Assembly (NCBI GenBank): GCA_002424305.1
Contig: DIQZ01000029.1
Location: forward strand, 4,908-18,097
DNA length: 13,190 nucleotides
Source: Firmicutes bacterium UBA5449
Lineage (GTDB): Bacteria > Bacillota > SHA-98 > UBA4971
Reading direction: 5' to 3'
The position numbers and the translations under genes were made by a program. A model generated the notes under the pieces. It was not told where the DNA came from, made no database searches, and saw only the letters and a list, made by a program, of their open reading frames with translations. Below are positions 7,085-13,190 of this stretch, in pieces; within the stretch, counting starts at the first letter, position 1; every line of letters starts with the position of its first letter.

Positions 7085-8245
7085 TCAGAGATACCACTTC
7101 ACCATGACCTGTGCCTGTGCGTGTGAGTCATTTGTAATACTCATAGAACAGTTTAGGTCAAGGTTCTCAGTAAGAAGTGCAGTAAGTGTGCCTGTTGCAG
7201 TCCAGCCACCGTCTGTCAGGTCAGTGACACTTACCATGCCGAGTGTGGTGAACTCATCATACCGGTACGTCAACCCTAAAGCCATAAGTTGCGCTACTTT
7301 GCTGATATTGCCTAACCGAACATGATCACGATAGTATTCTGCAAAAACGAGATTGCCTCCATGAAGCATTGTCTTCCATCCGATTGTGGCGGAAGTCGTG
7401 GAGGGTGCAGCAGGTGCGCCGGAATATGCAGTGTCTGAGCTATGTTGCCCAGTATGCTGTCTGGCATCTGTCCGGCTATGACAAACCCCTCCATAGAGCC
7501 CTCCAAGCCCTCCTTGGAAATCCAATCCGATCGCATACCCGTTTTCGTTTCCGGTCAGGCCAAGGATTCCAAAATTCGTCCGGCCTACACGGAATTCAGC
7601 TCGACCGGCGTAGAGGTTTTCACCTAGAACCAGTTGAACTCCGGTAAGAGGAGTTGTTCGCCAGAAGAGAGTAGCCAGAGTATTACCCGGCCTTTCTTCG
7701 CCGGATCCTCCGGGATCTCTTGGAGCAATGAGGTCTGTAGGGCGGAAGATTGCTGCCGGTCCCCAGTTAACAGCTTGTTTGCCTATGATGACGCGAGCGC
7801 GCCCTGATTCATACTGTAGGAATAATCTGTCCAAGGATAGCTCAACTTGTCCTGTATCCGAGTTAGTGCTTAGGCAGGGGAGGCTTGCGAGGATATGTCC
7901 CCGTCCTACAACTGTAACAGCAGGGTTTACTTGCCATGCGCAGTCACCGGTCAGATTGAGATGCCAATTGGCTCGAGGACCGGGAATGAGACGTGTAAAT
8001 GCGACTCCTGTCTCAAGTTCACACTGGAAGGTTAGAGTGCTACAGTCAAAAGCTCCTATGCTCGCCCCTATGCCTGCAGAGCCCGCTTGTCCTGCGCCTG
8101 CAAAAACAGGTAGGCTTGTCCACAGCACGGCAACGGTAAATACTACAACCGCAACTACTGTCGGTAATTTAGGAATTATCCCTGATAGTTTAGGGATTGT
8201 TATCGTCGGTTTGCTTTCTCCAAAATTCAAGTGCCCATTTGACAT
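7085..8245 (-). CDS. Probable outer-membrane beta-barrel protein
   Basis: A 386-residue exported protein of no family I can name with certainty. A long polar N-region with two IPKL copies is followed by a hydrophobic core (about 29-47) and a signal peptidase site after LPVFA (49). The mature part has short alternating hydrophobic/polar strands with Gly-rich turns and ends in VMVKWYL, like transmembrane barrels. The segment at 155-178 reads GKQAVNWGP, then RPTDLIAPRDP. This G(R/K)Q-x-x-WG...P-x-D pattern is one I associate with DUF1302-like and other porin-type barrels. I chose the ATG at 8245 because GGAGGG (8253-8258) lies 7 nt upstream; the ATG at 8305 has no good site and would put 20 extra polar residues before the signal. 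It lies between the LolA-like gene and tetR. A secreted non-barrel beta protein is possible. Confidence 0.65.
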   Translation of the reverse strand: MSNGHLNFGESKPTITIPKLSGIIPKLPTVVAVVVFTVAVLWTSLPVFAGAGQAGSAGIGASIGAFDCSTLTFQCELETGVAFTRLIPGPRANWHLNLTGDCAWQVNPAVTVVGRGHILASLPCLSTNSDTGQVELSLDRLFLQYESGRARVIIGKQAVNWGPAAIFRPTDLIAPRDPGGSGEERPGNTLATLFWRTTPLTGVQLVLGENLYAGRAEFRVGRTNFGILGLTGNENGYAIGLDFQGGLGGLYGGVCHSRTDARQHTGQHSSDTAYSGAPAAPSTTSATIGWKTMLHGGNLVFAEYYRDHVRLGNISKVAQLMALGLTYRYDEFTTLGMVSVTDLTDGGWTATGTLTALLTENLDLNCSMSITNDSHAQAQVMVKWYL

Positions 8246-8340
8246 ATGAATGCCCTCCGTCAATGTATGTGACCTTGGATGCCAGAGTTCACAATCAGAA
8301 CCCATGTATTATCCAAGTATTAGGATCCAGAGTTTGCGTA

Positions 8341-9168
8341 TCACCTGGCGGTCAGTCTTTGCCTGGTGAATGTATCAGCAGGTATGGCTTGGTCGAACAC
8401 GATACTTTCAATAATGAATCTCGTGCTGGATCCCTTCCGCGTCATGTCTTCCATGACAACTGACATTGGATAATACCTGTCACCGAGTTTCTCAATGCTT
8501 TCTACAGAAGACTGTTTCAGGAGTTTGCCGGATGGGGCATAAAGCTCCTCGCGGAGGCCTAAGTAGCGCTCTCTATCCACCCAGATCTTTCGCCTGTAAT
8601 AGCTCACCTTTGCGTCTTCGCGTGCAACCAGTTCCAGGACATAACATTGCCTGTCGTCCAGGGTCTCCACTCCTGTGACACTGCCGTCATAGAGCTCCAT
8701 GAGTTGTGCGCTCTCCAGGGCGTCTTGATAGGAAAAGTCACTTCCCATCATGCCTTGGTTGAGCATTTCACCGGACAGCCTCACCTCTTCTTCAGCTGTC
8801 GGTGAGAACAGCCAGAGGTCGTCATTTATCTTCAAGATCCTCGTGCCTAAGTCGCGTTTGCTGGTGAACTCGACGAGAGCACGGTCATTTCCTTCAATCC
8901 AGGCTCTCATAGTTTTTGTGTTGACGCGTTCTCTTTGCGTGATCTCCATCCTAGCCTCATAGTACGCGGTTTTGAAATCTGTGTTTTGCTCCATTCTCTC
9001 AATAATCTCAGATGCAGCAGGTACTTGCGCTATTTGTGCTATACCTGATGTGTACAAGTCTTTCCGTGCATATGCCTCTTGTGATGGATGGGCAACCATT
9101 ATCATCATTACGACAGAGCACGTAACTATCGCAGCTATAAGAATTCGAGTTATTGTGGGTTTCCTCAT
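8341..9168 (-). CDS. LolA-like periplasmic protein (outer membrane lipoprotein-sorting family)
   Basis: A 275-residue exported protein. Residues 1-35 are a signal peptide (RKPTITR, hydrophobic core 9-25, cut near AYA|RK). There is no lipobox cysteine, so the mature protein should be soluble. The mature part matches the LolA-like family (COG2834 / LolA_like type): an amphipathic start (ASEIIERMEQN), repeated antiparallel beta strands, and the motif MLNQGMMGSDFSYQDAL at 135-151 followed by KIWVDRERYLGLREELY. Family members hold lipoprotein acyl chains or other hydrophobic ligands in an open half-barrel. The start has AAGGA 9 nt upstream. The gene sits between the FtsX permeases and the barrel gene, as expected for a carrier between membranes. 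The substrate is unknown. Confidence 0.85.
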   Translation of the reverse strand: MRKPTITRILIAAIVTCSVVMMIMVAHPSQEAYARKDLYTSGIAQIAQVPAASEIIERMEQNTDFKTAYYEARMEITQRERVNTKTMRAWIEGNDRALVEFTSKRDLGTRILKINDDLWLFSPTAEEEVRLSGEMLNQGMMGSDFSYQDALESAQLMELYDGSVTGVETLDDRQCYVLELVAREDAKVSYYRRKIWVDRERYLGLREELYAPSGKLLKQSSVESIEKLGDRYYPMSVVMEDMTRKGSSTRFIIESIVFDQAIPADTFTRQRLTAR

Positions 9169-9213
9169 GTCTCCACTTCCTTTTGAGCAAGGTTTTCATG
9201 CCATGAACGCACA

Positions 9214-10476
9214 TTATATAGTGCGCAGGGCTTCAGTGGGTTTAAGTTTTCCTGCGTGTCTTGCAGGAATGTAGACTGCAACCATTGTCACTGCGACTCC
9301 CAGCGCAAAGGAAAACATCATCACAGACAGACTTGTCGTAGGATAGATTCGGGGCGCGAACAGAAATTCGCCGCCGAGGTCTTGAGTCATCTTGGAGATA
9401 TCCAAGCCTACACTACCAAACCACAAGTTGAAGATACCTCCCAGCAGTGCCCCGAGGAAGCTGCCTGATACTGCCAGAATCGTCCCCTCTATGAGGAAGA
9501 GTCGCCTTATTGATTGAGGCGTAAGTCCAAGTGCTGCAAGCATGCCGATTTCGCGAGTTCTCTCAGATACGACCATGAGCAATGTGTTAAATACCACAAA
9601 GGATGCAAGGGCCACAAGCAAAACATAAATTACCGCGTACATGGCTTTCGCTTGACTCATGAAGCTCATCAACTCACTGTATTCGTCCCAAGGGACAACT
9701 ATCGGTGCGCCGGGGAGCGTATGGACTACGCGCTCGACCTCTGTCTTAATCGCATGTGTTTTGGAGAGAGTCTCGCCTAACACAATGATTTCGGTAACGG
9801 AATCGTCCATATCAAGAAGAAGCATGGCTGTGTCCAGCGGGATATAGGCTGCTGATTCGTCAAGGAGCTTAAGGCCGCTTGACATCCGACCTACTGCTCG
9901 GAAAGTAGCGATTCCCAGTGAGCCGAAGGATGTGGAAAAGACTGCGTTGACTTTGTCTCCCACTCCGATGCCCAGCTTAGCCATGAGGGCGTCTCCGAGG
10001 AGTATTTCACGCTGACCTGCCCGGGGAAGGGTTCCTGCTCGACTGCCTTCAAGAAACCTGCTTAAGTGAGCGACCTTTTCTTCCTCGTGAAAGTCAGTCC
10101 CGATGCCAAGGACTGTCTCTTGAATGTCATCACCTGCTACCAGGAGCATACCGAATTTAATCCTGCCTGTGGCGACTTTGACATCAGGGATATGCCTTAT
10201 GTCCTCTACAACGGAGTGATATGGAGTATCTTCGTCGCCTATTGCATAACCCAGAGAAAGCGTCTGTTCTTTCAGTCTGTACTCAGGCCGGATAACTCGG
10301 AGGTGTCCCGAATTTAGATTTATGTTATATGTGATATAGGAGTCAAGTATGCCATCGACAAAACCTTTAGCGATTACTACAACGAAAACCCCCATGATAA
10401 TGGCAATTAGACTTAACGTAGTGCGTCCGCGGTGGCGGCCCAAGTTCCGCCAGGCCATCTTTATGAGGTAAGTCAT
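9214..10476 (-). CDS. ABC transporter permease, FtsX/LolC-E type (second permease)
   Basis: 420 residues with the MacB/LolCE topology: TM1 about 20-39, a large extracytoplasmic domain about 45-275, then TM2 (279-303), TM3 (327-353) and TM4 (383-403). The cytoplasmic coupling segment ERTREIGMLAALG (305-317) and the C-terminal PARHAGKLKPTEALR (404-418) are standard for the FtsX family. GGGAGG lies 9 nt before the ATG, and the gene follows the first permease by 22 nt. The two permeases differ in sequence, so a heterodimer with the shared ATPase, like LolC-LolE, is likely. The family works by mechanotransmission, extracting or pushing substrates in the periplasm rather than through a channel. Confidence 0.9.
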   Translation of the reverse strand: MTYLIKMAWRNLGRHRGRTTLSLIAIIMGVFVVVIAKGFVDGILDSYITYNINLNSGHLRVIRPEYRLKEQTLSLGYAIGDEDTPYHSVVEDIRHIPDVKVATGRIKFGMLLVAGDDIQETVLGIGTDFHEEEKVAHLSRFLEGSRAGTLPRAGQREILLGDALMAKLGIGVGDKVNAVFSTSFGSLGIATFRAVGRMSSGLKLLDESAAYIPLDTAMLLLDMDDSVTEIIVLGETLSKTHAIKTEVERVVHTLPGAPIVVPWDEYSELMSFMSQAKAMYAVIYVLLVALASFVVFNTLLMVVSERTREIGMLAALGLTPQSIRRLFLIEGTILAVSGSFLGALLGGIFNLWFGSVGLDISKMTQDLGGEFLFAPRIYPTTSLSVMMFSFALGVAVTMVAVYIPARHAGKLKPTEALRTI

Positions 10477-10498
10477 ATACTAAGCCCTCCCTTTAGGG

Positions 10499-11743
10499 TT
10501 ATAGCTGGCGCAGGCTCTCGACAGAGTCGAGATATGCTGCCTTTCTGGCCGGAAAGTAACTTGCCACAAGTGAAACCAGGAGTCCAAAGAGGATGGCCCA
10601 CAAGACAGTAGGCCAATTCCAGACACCGAACATACGGTCAGCTATGGGGTATCCTATATCCATGTTGGTTTCTCCGAAGAACATCTGAATGCTAATTCCG
10701 GTGTTGACCATATAAGCATTGATAACAGTGGCCATTACTCCGCCTAGAGCGCCGCCTAGCAAGCCGAGGCCACATCCCTCGAAAACGAAGAGCCGTATGA
10801 TATCTTTCTCTTTCATCCCCATTGCCTTGAGGAGTCCGATCTCTCGCACACGTTCAAGTGTGGAAAGGAGGATGGAATTCACCACACCGATTGTGGCGAT
10901 AATCAGGACAAGCCCCATGAGAACTCCGCCAAAAGCCCGCTTCCCCGTGCCGATGGCAAGGAATGAAGCTGCTTCATACCAGGGTTTAATATCCCATGAA
11001 GGGGTCCAAAGATCCAGGCTTCTTATGGAGTCTGAGACAGTTCCAATCGCTTTCTCAGATTCAGCGCGCACAACGATTTCAGTTGCGCCTTGGCCTGCTC
11101 CAAGGGCTTCTTGGGCTATGTCAAGAGGGAGAAATACTTGTGTTTGGTTGACAGTTGGATGCGGTGTTGAGACAATTCCCACGACTGAAAAATCTATTGC
11201 TTGGAAGGCCATGCCGACTGTCTGGGTTCTTATGGTGATTACGTCTCCTAACTCGAGTTCCAGGAGATCCGCGATGCGTTTGCCTAAGACTGCTCCTTCT
11301 TCTTTGGGCATGAGCCATCTCCCGTCTGTAACGTGTTCCGAGACTAGGAAAACTCTCTCGTCAGTTTCAGGGTCAGCGCCTATTCCCAAGACAGGGAGCT
11401 CTTCAAATCCTGCGATGATAGAAGCAGGGAAAACCAGTCTTGGGGTGGCAGCTTCCACCTTTGGAAGTTCTGCAATCTCTCGGGCGAGCCCTTTACTCTC
11501 AGGGATTAATTCACCAAGTTTTGGGCGCCGATCGTCTGATGACACAGATGAGACTATCACGTGGCCGGTTTCAAAATTGACCATGTTATTGATTGCGTCC
11601 CTGTCCGCTCCTGATAATAACGAGTCAAATACAATAAAGTACATTATTCCCACAGCTATTGCAAAGGCAGTGAGAATCGTTCGTCTCTTGTGCCTGAAGA
11701 GATTCTTTGCGGTGAATTTGAGGTAGAACTTGACAATGTTCAC
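10499..11743 (-). CDS. ABC transporter permease, FtsX/LolC-E type (first permease)
   Basis: 414 residues with TM1 about 22-42, an extracytoplasmic domain about 45-265, and TM2-TM4 near 270-293, 317-345 and 378-398. The coupling motif is ERVREIGLLKAMG (297-309) and the end is FPARKAAYLDSVESLRQL. The N-terminus (NLFRHKRRTILTAFAIAVG) is typical of LolC/LolE/MacB permeases. The start is GTG; its AGGAGG is formed by the last two Arg codons of the ATPase gene, only 6 nt separate the two genes, and translation is probably coupled. It should pair with the second permease and the ATPase. Confidence 0.9.
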   Translation of the reverse strand: MNIVKFYLKFTAKNLFRHKRRTILTAFAIAVGIMYFIVFDSLLSGADRDAINNMVNFETGHVIVSSVSSDDRRPKLGELIPESKGLAREIAELPKVEAATPRLVFPASIIAGFEELPVLGIGADPETDERVFLVSEHVTDGRWLMPKEEGAVLGKRIADLLELELGDVITIRTQTVGMAFQAIDFSVVGIVSTPHPTVNQTQVFLPLDIAQEALGAGQGATEIVVRAESEKAIGTVSDSIRSLDLWTPSWDIKPWYEAASFLAIGTGKRAFGGVLMGLVLIIATIGVVNSILLSTLERVREIGLLKAMGMKEKDIIRLFVFEGCGLGLLGGALGGVMATVINAYMVNTGISIQMFFGETNMDIGYPIADRMFGVWNWPTVLWAILFGLLVSLVASYFPARKAAYLDSVESLRQL

Positions 11744-11749
11744 TTCTTC

Positions 11750-12436
11750 CTACCTCCTCTCATCTTCGACGATCTTGCCGTCCCGCATTGTCACCATTCT
11801 TCGAGCGAACTTCATTACAAGCGGGTCATGTGTAGAGAACACGAACGTTGTGCCCATCTTTTGATTTAACTCTTGCATGAGAGAGAGGATTGCTTCGGAA
11901 TTCTCTGAGTCCAGATTCGCGGTGGCTTCGTCTGCCAAGATAAGCCTGGGTTTTTTCACAAGAGCCCTGGCAATTGCGACTCTTTGCTGTTGTCCGCCGG
12001 AAAGATCCATGGGCCTCCTGGTTTCAAGGCCTGATAAACCGACTTCCGCAAGGGCTGACATGACCTTGTCCTTGATTTCTCCGTTGGATTGGGCTCCTAA
12101 GAGGAGTAGGGGAAGTTCTACGTTTTCATAGGCGGTTAGGACAGGGATGAGGTTGTAAGTTTGGAAGATGAAGCCCAGCTTGTGTCTTCTAAGATCAGCC
12201 AGTTCAGTAAGGCTGTAACCGGACACGTCTTTCCCGTCCATCAGGATTTGTCCGCCGGTAGGTCGATCGAGGCAGCCAATGAGGTTTAGAAGAGTAGTCT
12301 TTCCGGAGCCGGACGGTCCCACAACTGCCGTAAACTCACCGGCCTCAATACTAAGATCTACGCCGCGCAAAGCCGGAACAGTCATACGCCCGTGTAGATA
12401 ATCCTTAGTCAGATCCTTCGTTTCCACAATAGGCAT
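11750..12436 (-). CDS. ABC transporter ATPase, LolD/MacB type
   Basis: A 228-residue cytoplasmic ATPase that should energise the two FtsX-type permeases. It has Walker A GPSGSGKT (40-47), Q-loop Gln92, signature LSGGQQQR (145-152), Walker B LILADE (165-170, catalytic Glu170), D-loop NLDS and H-loop His203 (STHD). Length and motif spacing fit the LolD/FtsE/MacB group. One small oddity is LADEAT where the group usually has LADEPT. It is the first gene of the operon. A gAGGTG-type ribosome site lies about 10 nt before the ATG. A role as a LolD-like lipoprotein-release ATPase is inferred from the neighbours; a MacB-like exporter role is the alternative. Confidence 0.93.
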   Translation of the reverse strand: MPIVETKDLTKDYLHGRMTVPALRGVDLSIEAGEFTAVVGPSGSGKTTLLNLIGCLDRPTGGQILMDGKDVSGYSLTELADLRRHKLGFIFQTYNLIPVLTAYENVELPLLLLGAQSNGEIKDKVMSALAEVGLSGLETRRPMDLSGGQQQRVAIARALVKKPRLILADEATANLDSENSEAILSLMQELNQKMGTTFVFSTHDPLVMKFARRMVTMRDGKIVEDERR

Positions 12437-12509
12437 TCTGCATACACCTCACCCTTTTCAACATATCGATTGAACACAAGAGTCACTGAAGATGCAAATA
12501 ACCAATAAT

Positions 12510-12538
12510 ATGATAACATGGATTGACCATGTGGTCAA
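12510..12538 (-). promoter_or_regulatory. Sigma-A-type promoter of the transport operon
   Basis: Read on the minus strand, TTGACC (12538-12533) and TATCAT (12515-12510) are separated by exactly 17 nt; each matches the consensus at 5 of 6 positions. Transcription should start near 12503, leaving a leader of about 65 nt before the ATPase ATG. Confidence 0.75.
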
Positions 12539-12539
12539 T
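12522..12539. promoter_or_regulatory. Palindromic operator, probably for the TetR repressor
   Basis: ATTGACCA-TG-TGGTCAAT is a perfect 8+2+8 inverted repeat. It contains the -35 box and part of the spacer of the operon promoter, so a bound dimer would block RNA polymerase. Size and symmetry fit TetR-family operators. No second copy is seen in the window. Confidence 0.75.
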
Positions 12540-12650
12540 TGCCTTTGATTGAGAAACTTATCGCCCACCGTTCACTTATGTTTACTGATAGACATAGAGA
12601 TGTAGCCTGTTTAATCTCGCATGTCCTGAGGAATACTAAGCAAGCCGATT

Positions 12651-12668
12651 AGCAGGAATGTACCTGCT
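12651..12668. other. Short inverted repeat
   Basis: AGCAGG-aatgta-CCTGCT is a perfect 6-bp stem with a 6-nt loop. No T-tract follows on either strand. It may be a small operator or chance. Confidence 0.3.
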
Positions 12669-12720
12669 TAACGTCCTTCCGTCTTGTCATTTCTTCACTT
12701 ATCAAGGCAACTAAGGCTTT

Positions 12721-12804
12721 CTTTGCAGGAACATTACTGCGGTTTCTCTGCGGCGCCTTCCACCTTACGCTGTCCCAAGTTCATAGCATGGGCTTTGCAG
12801 GAAC
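12721..12804. repeat. 12-bp direct repeat CTTTGCAGGAAC
   Basis: Identical CTTTGCAGGAAC copies lie at 12721-12732 and 12793-12804, 72 nt apart, each preceded by GGCTTT-like sequence. Function unknown. Confidence 0.5.
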
Positions 12805-12847
12805 TTTCATTTTGTAGGGGAAATTACTAATAGTAGGAGAGTCTTCA

Positions 12848-12901
12848 ATGCTTAAAGGTGTTTTTCATGTTTATAATTTCCGGAAACACGGGCTGTTTTG
12901 A
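12848..12901 (+). CDS. Possible 17-residue leader peptide
   Basis: An ATG at 12848 is 7 nt after AGGAGA (12835-12840) and opens a 17-codon frame, MLKGVFHVYNFRKHGLF, ending TGA. It is basic and aromatic. Its end overlaps a 7-bp hairpin, and it stands about 85 nt before the nitroreductase start. This could be a regulatory leader peptide, but the frame also overlaps a TATAAT box that may be the real promoter, in which case it is not translated. Confidence 0.25.
   Translation: MLKGVFHVYNFRKHGLF
12849..12877 (+). promoter_or_regulatory. Candidate promoter of the nitroreductase gene
   Basis: A consensus -10 box TATAAT lies at 12872-12877. The 17-nt-spaced -35 position holds TGCTTA, a weak match. 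Transcripts would start near 12884 and carry a leader of about 100 nt. Confidence 0.3.
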
Positions 12902-12911
12902 GGATTCCGGA
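12879..12911 (+). other. Hairpin upstream of the nitroreductase gene
   Basis: TCCGGAA (12879-12885) and TTCCGGA (12905-12911) form a perfect 7-bp stem with a 19-nt loop. No T-run follows. It overlaps the end of the possible leader ORF. Confidence 0.35.
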
Positions 12912-12986
12912 TCAATACTTGACGTAGCTAAGGAACATGTGATCTTGGGAAGGTTTTGAAATTACTGTTTACGGAGGATGATTGCG

Positions 12987-13190
12987 TTGACAAAGGACCT
13001 CTTTGAGGCTATCAGCCAACGTCGTAGTGTGCGTCACTTTAAACCGGATCCTGTGCCTGATGATACAGTAAGGCGGATAGTAGAATGCGGACTGAAGGCA
13101 CCAAGTGCAGGTAACATCCAGCCTTGGCAATTACTCATAGTGAAGAACCCCGAGCTTAAGGCGGACTTGGCAAAAGCAGCATTTGGACAG
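12987..13190 (+). CDS. Nitroreductase-family flavoprotein (partial, 5' end)
   Basis: The first 68 codons are present and the gene runs off the window. The N-terminus reads TKDLFEAISQRRSVRHFKPD, the FMN-phosphate-binding RRSxRxF motif of the nitroreductase superfamily, followed by APSAGNIQPWQ, the second conserved flavin-contact segment. Members reduce nitro groups, quinones or enones with NAD(P)H, usually as FMN-binding dimers; the physiological substrate cannot be told from this part. I prefer the TTG at 12987, 9 nt after GGAGG (12973-12977). The ATG at 12978 touches that GGAGG and would be too close. It diverges from the transport operon across about 450 nt, so shared control is not implied. 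Confidence 0.85.
   Translation, partial: MTKDLFEAISQRRSVRHFKPDPVPDDTVRRIVECGLKAPSAGNIQPWQLLIVKNPELKADLAKAAFGQ

Larger units (their letters stand above)
12540..12986. other. Divergent intergenic region
   Basis: About 450 nt without a conserved gene separate the transport operon from the nitroreductase gene. It contains a short hairpin (12651-12668), a 12-bp direct repeat, a possible 17-codon ORF with a good ribosome site, a TATAAT box and a 7-bp hairpin, each listed separately. I see no tRNA, T-box AGGGTGGNACCGCG motif or recognisable riboswitch core. Confidence 0.6.

Noticed and set aside
7728..8249. 173-codon + strand open frame opposite the barrel gene
   Set aside because: The minus-strand frame has a signal peptide, a ribosome site and an operon context; the + strand frame has none.
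8274..8334. CTTGGAT/ATCCAAG inverted repeat and a GGAT-CCAGAGTT direct repeat between the barrel and LolA-like genes
   Set aside because: The 7-bp arms have a 30-nt loop and no T-tract, and the direct repeat contains an indel; not enough to call a terminator, operator or internal promoter.
10719..11726. 335-codon open frame on the + strand, opposite the first permease
   Set aside because: It is antisense to a clear FtsX-type permease with conserved motifs; the product is Ser/Pro/Thr/Arg-rich with no recognisable domain and has no convincing ribosome site.
12578..12652. 24-codon ORF starting ATG at 12578 in the intergenic region
   Set aside because: No ribosome binding site precedes it and the product has no notable features.
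12919..12947. TTGACG as a -35 box for the nitroreductase gene
   Set aside because: The sequence at 16-18 nt spacing (ATCTTG) is a poor -10 box; the upstream TATAAT is a better candidate.
12540..12986. Riboswitch or T-box leader
   Set aside because: No conserved T-box, TPP, FMN, cobalamin or purine riboswitch core was found on reading either strand.

Overview
This window looks like chromosomal DNA of a Bacillota-type (Firmicute-like) bacterium. Strong AGGAGG-type ribosome binding sites, some GTG/TTG starts, a B. subtilis-like purF-M-N-H-D gene order, and a PurF of the B. subtilis class (N-terminal propeptide plus four iron-sulfur cysteines) all point that way. The minus-strand operon, however, encodes a LolA-like periplasmic protein and a probable outer-membrane beta-barrel, so I infer a diderm member of the phylum (Limnochordia, Halanaerobiales or Negativicutes-like). 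I cannot place it more precisely from sequence alone.

Positions 1-6303 (+ strand) hold the distal half of a de novo purine operon: the tail of an unidentified upstream gene, a fused purF-purM gene, purN, purH and purD. Junctions are tight: purFM overlaps purN by 8 nt and 4 nt separate purN from purH. An 83-nt repeat-bearing stretch follows purH, and purD then starts at a GTG with its own ribosome binding site. Together these genes cover steps 1 (PurF), 2 (PurD), 3 (PurN), 5 (PurM) and 9-10 (PurH) of IMP synthesis. The PurF half has lost residues that normally bind glutamine. Short tandem repeats recur at protein boundaries and linkers along this operon.

Positions 6304-6396 lie between convergent genes and contain two imperfect hairpin candidates without T-tracts.

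Positions 12540-6397 (- strand) form one six-gene operon: a LolD/MacB-like ABC ATPase, two FtsX-type permeases, a LolA-like periplasmic protein, a beta-barrel protein and a TetR repressor. It has a good sigma-A-type promoter whose -35 box lies in a perfect 8+2+8 palindrome, which is probably the TetR operator. The simplest model is an autorepressed, inducible system that moves a hydrophobic or lipidated substrate from the inner membrane through the periplasm toward the outer membrane.

Positions 12540-12986 are a gene-poor divergent intergenic region with small repeats, hairpins and a possible 17-codon ORF. A nitroreductase-family gene then begins on the + strand and runs off the window.
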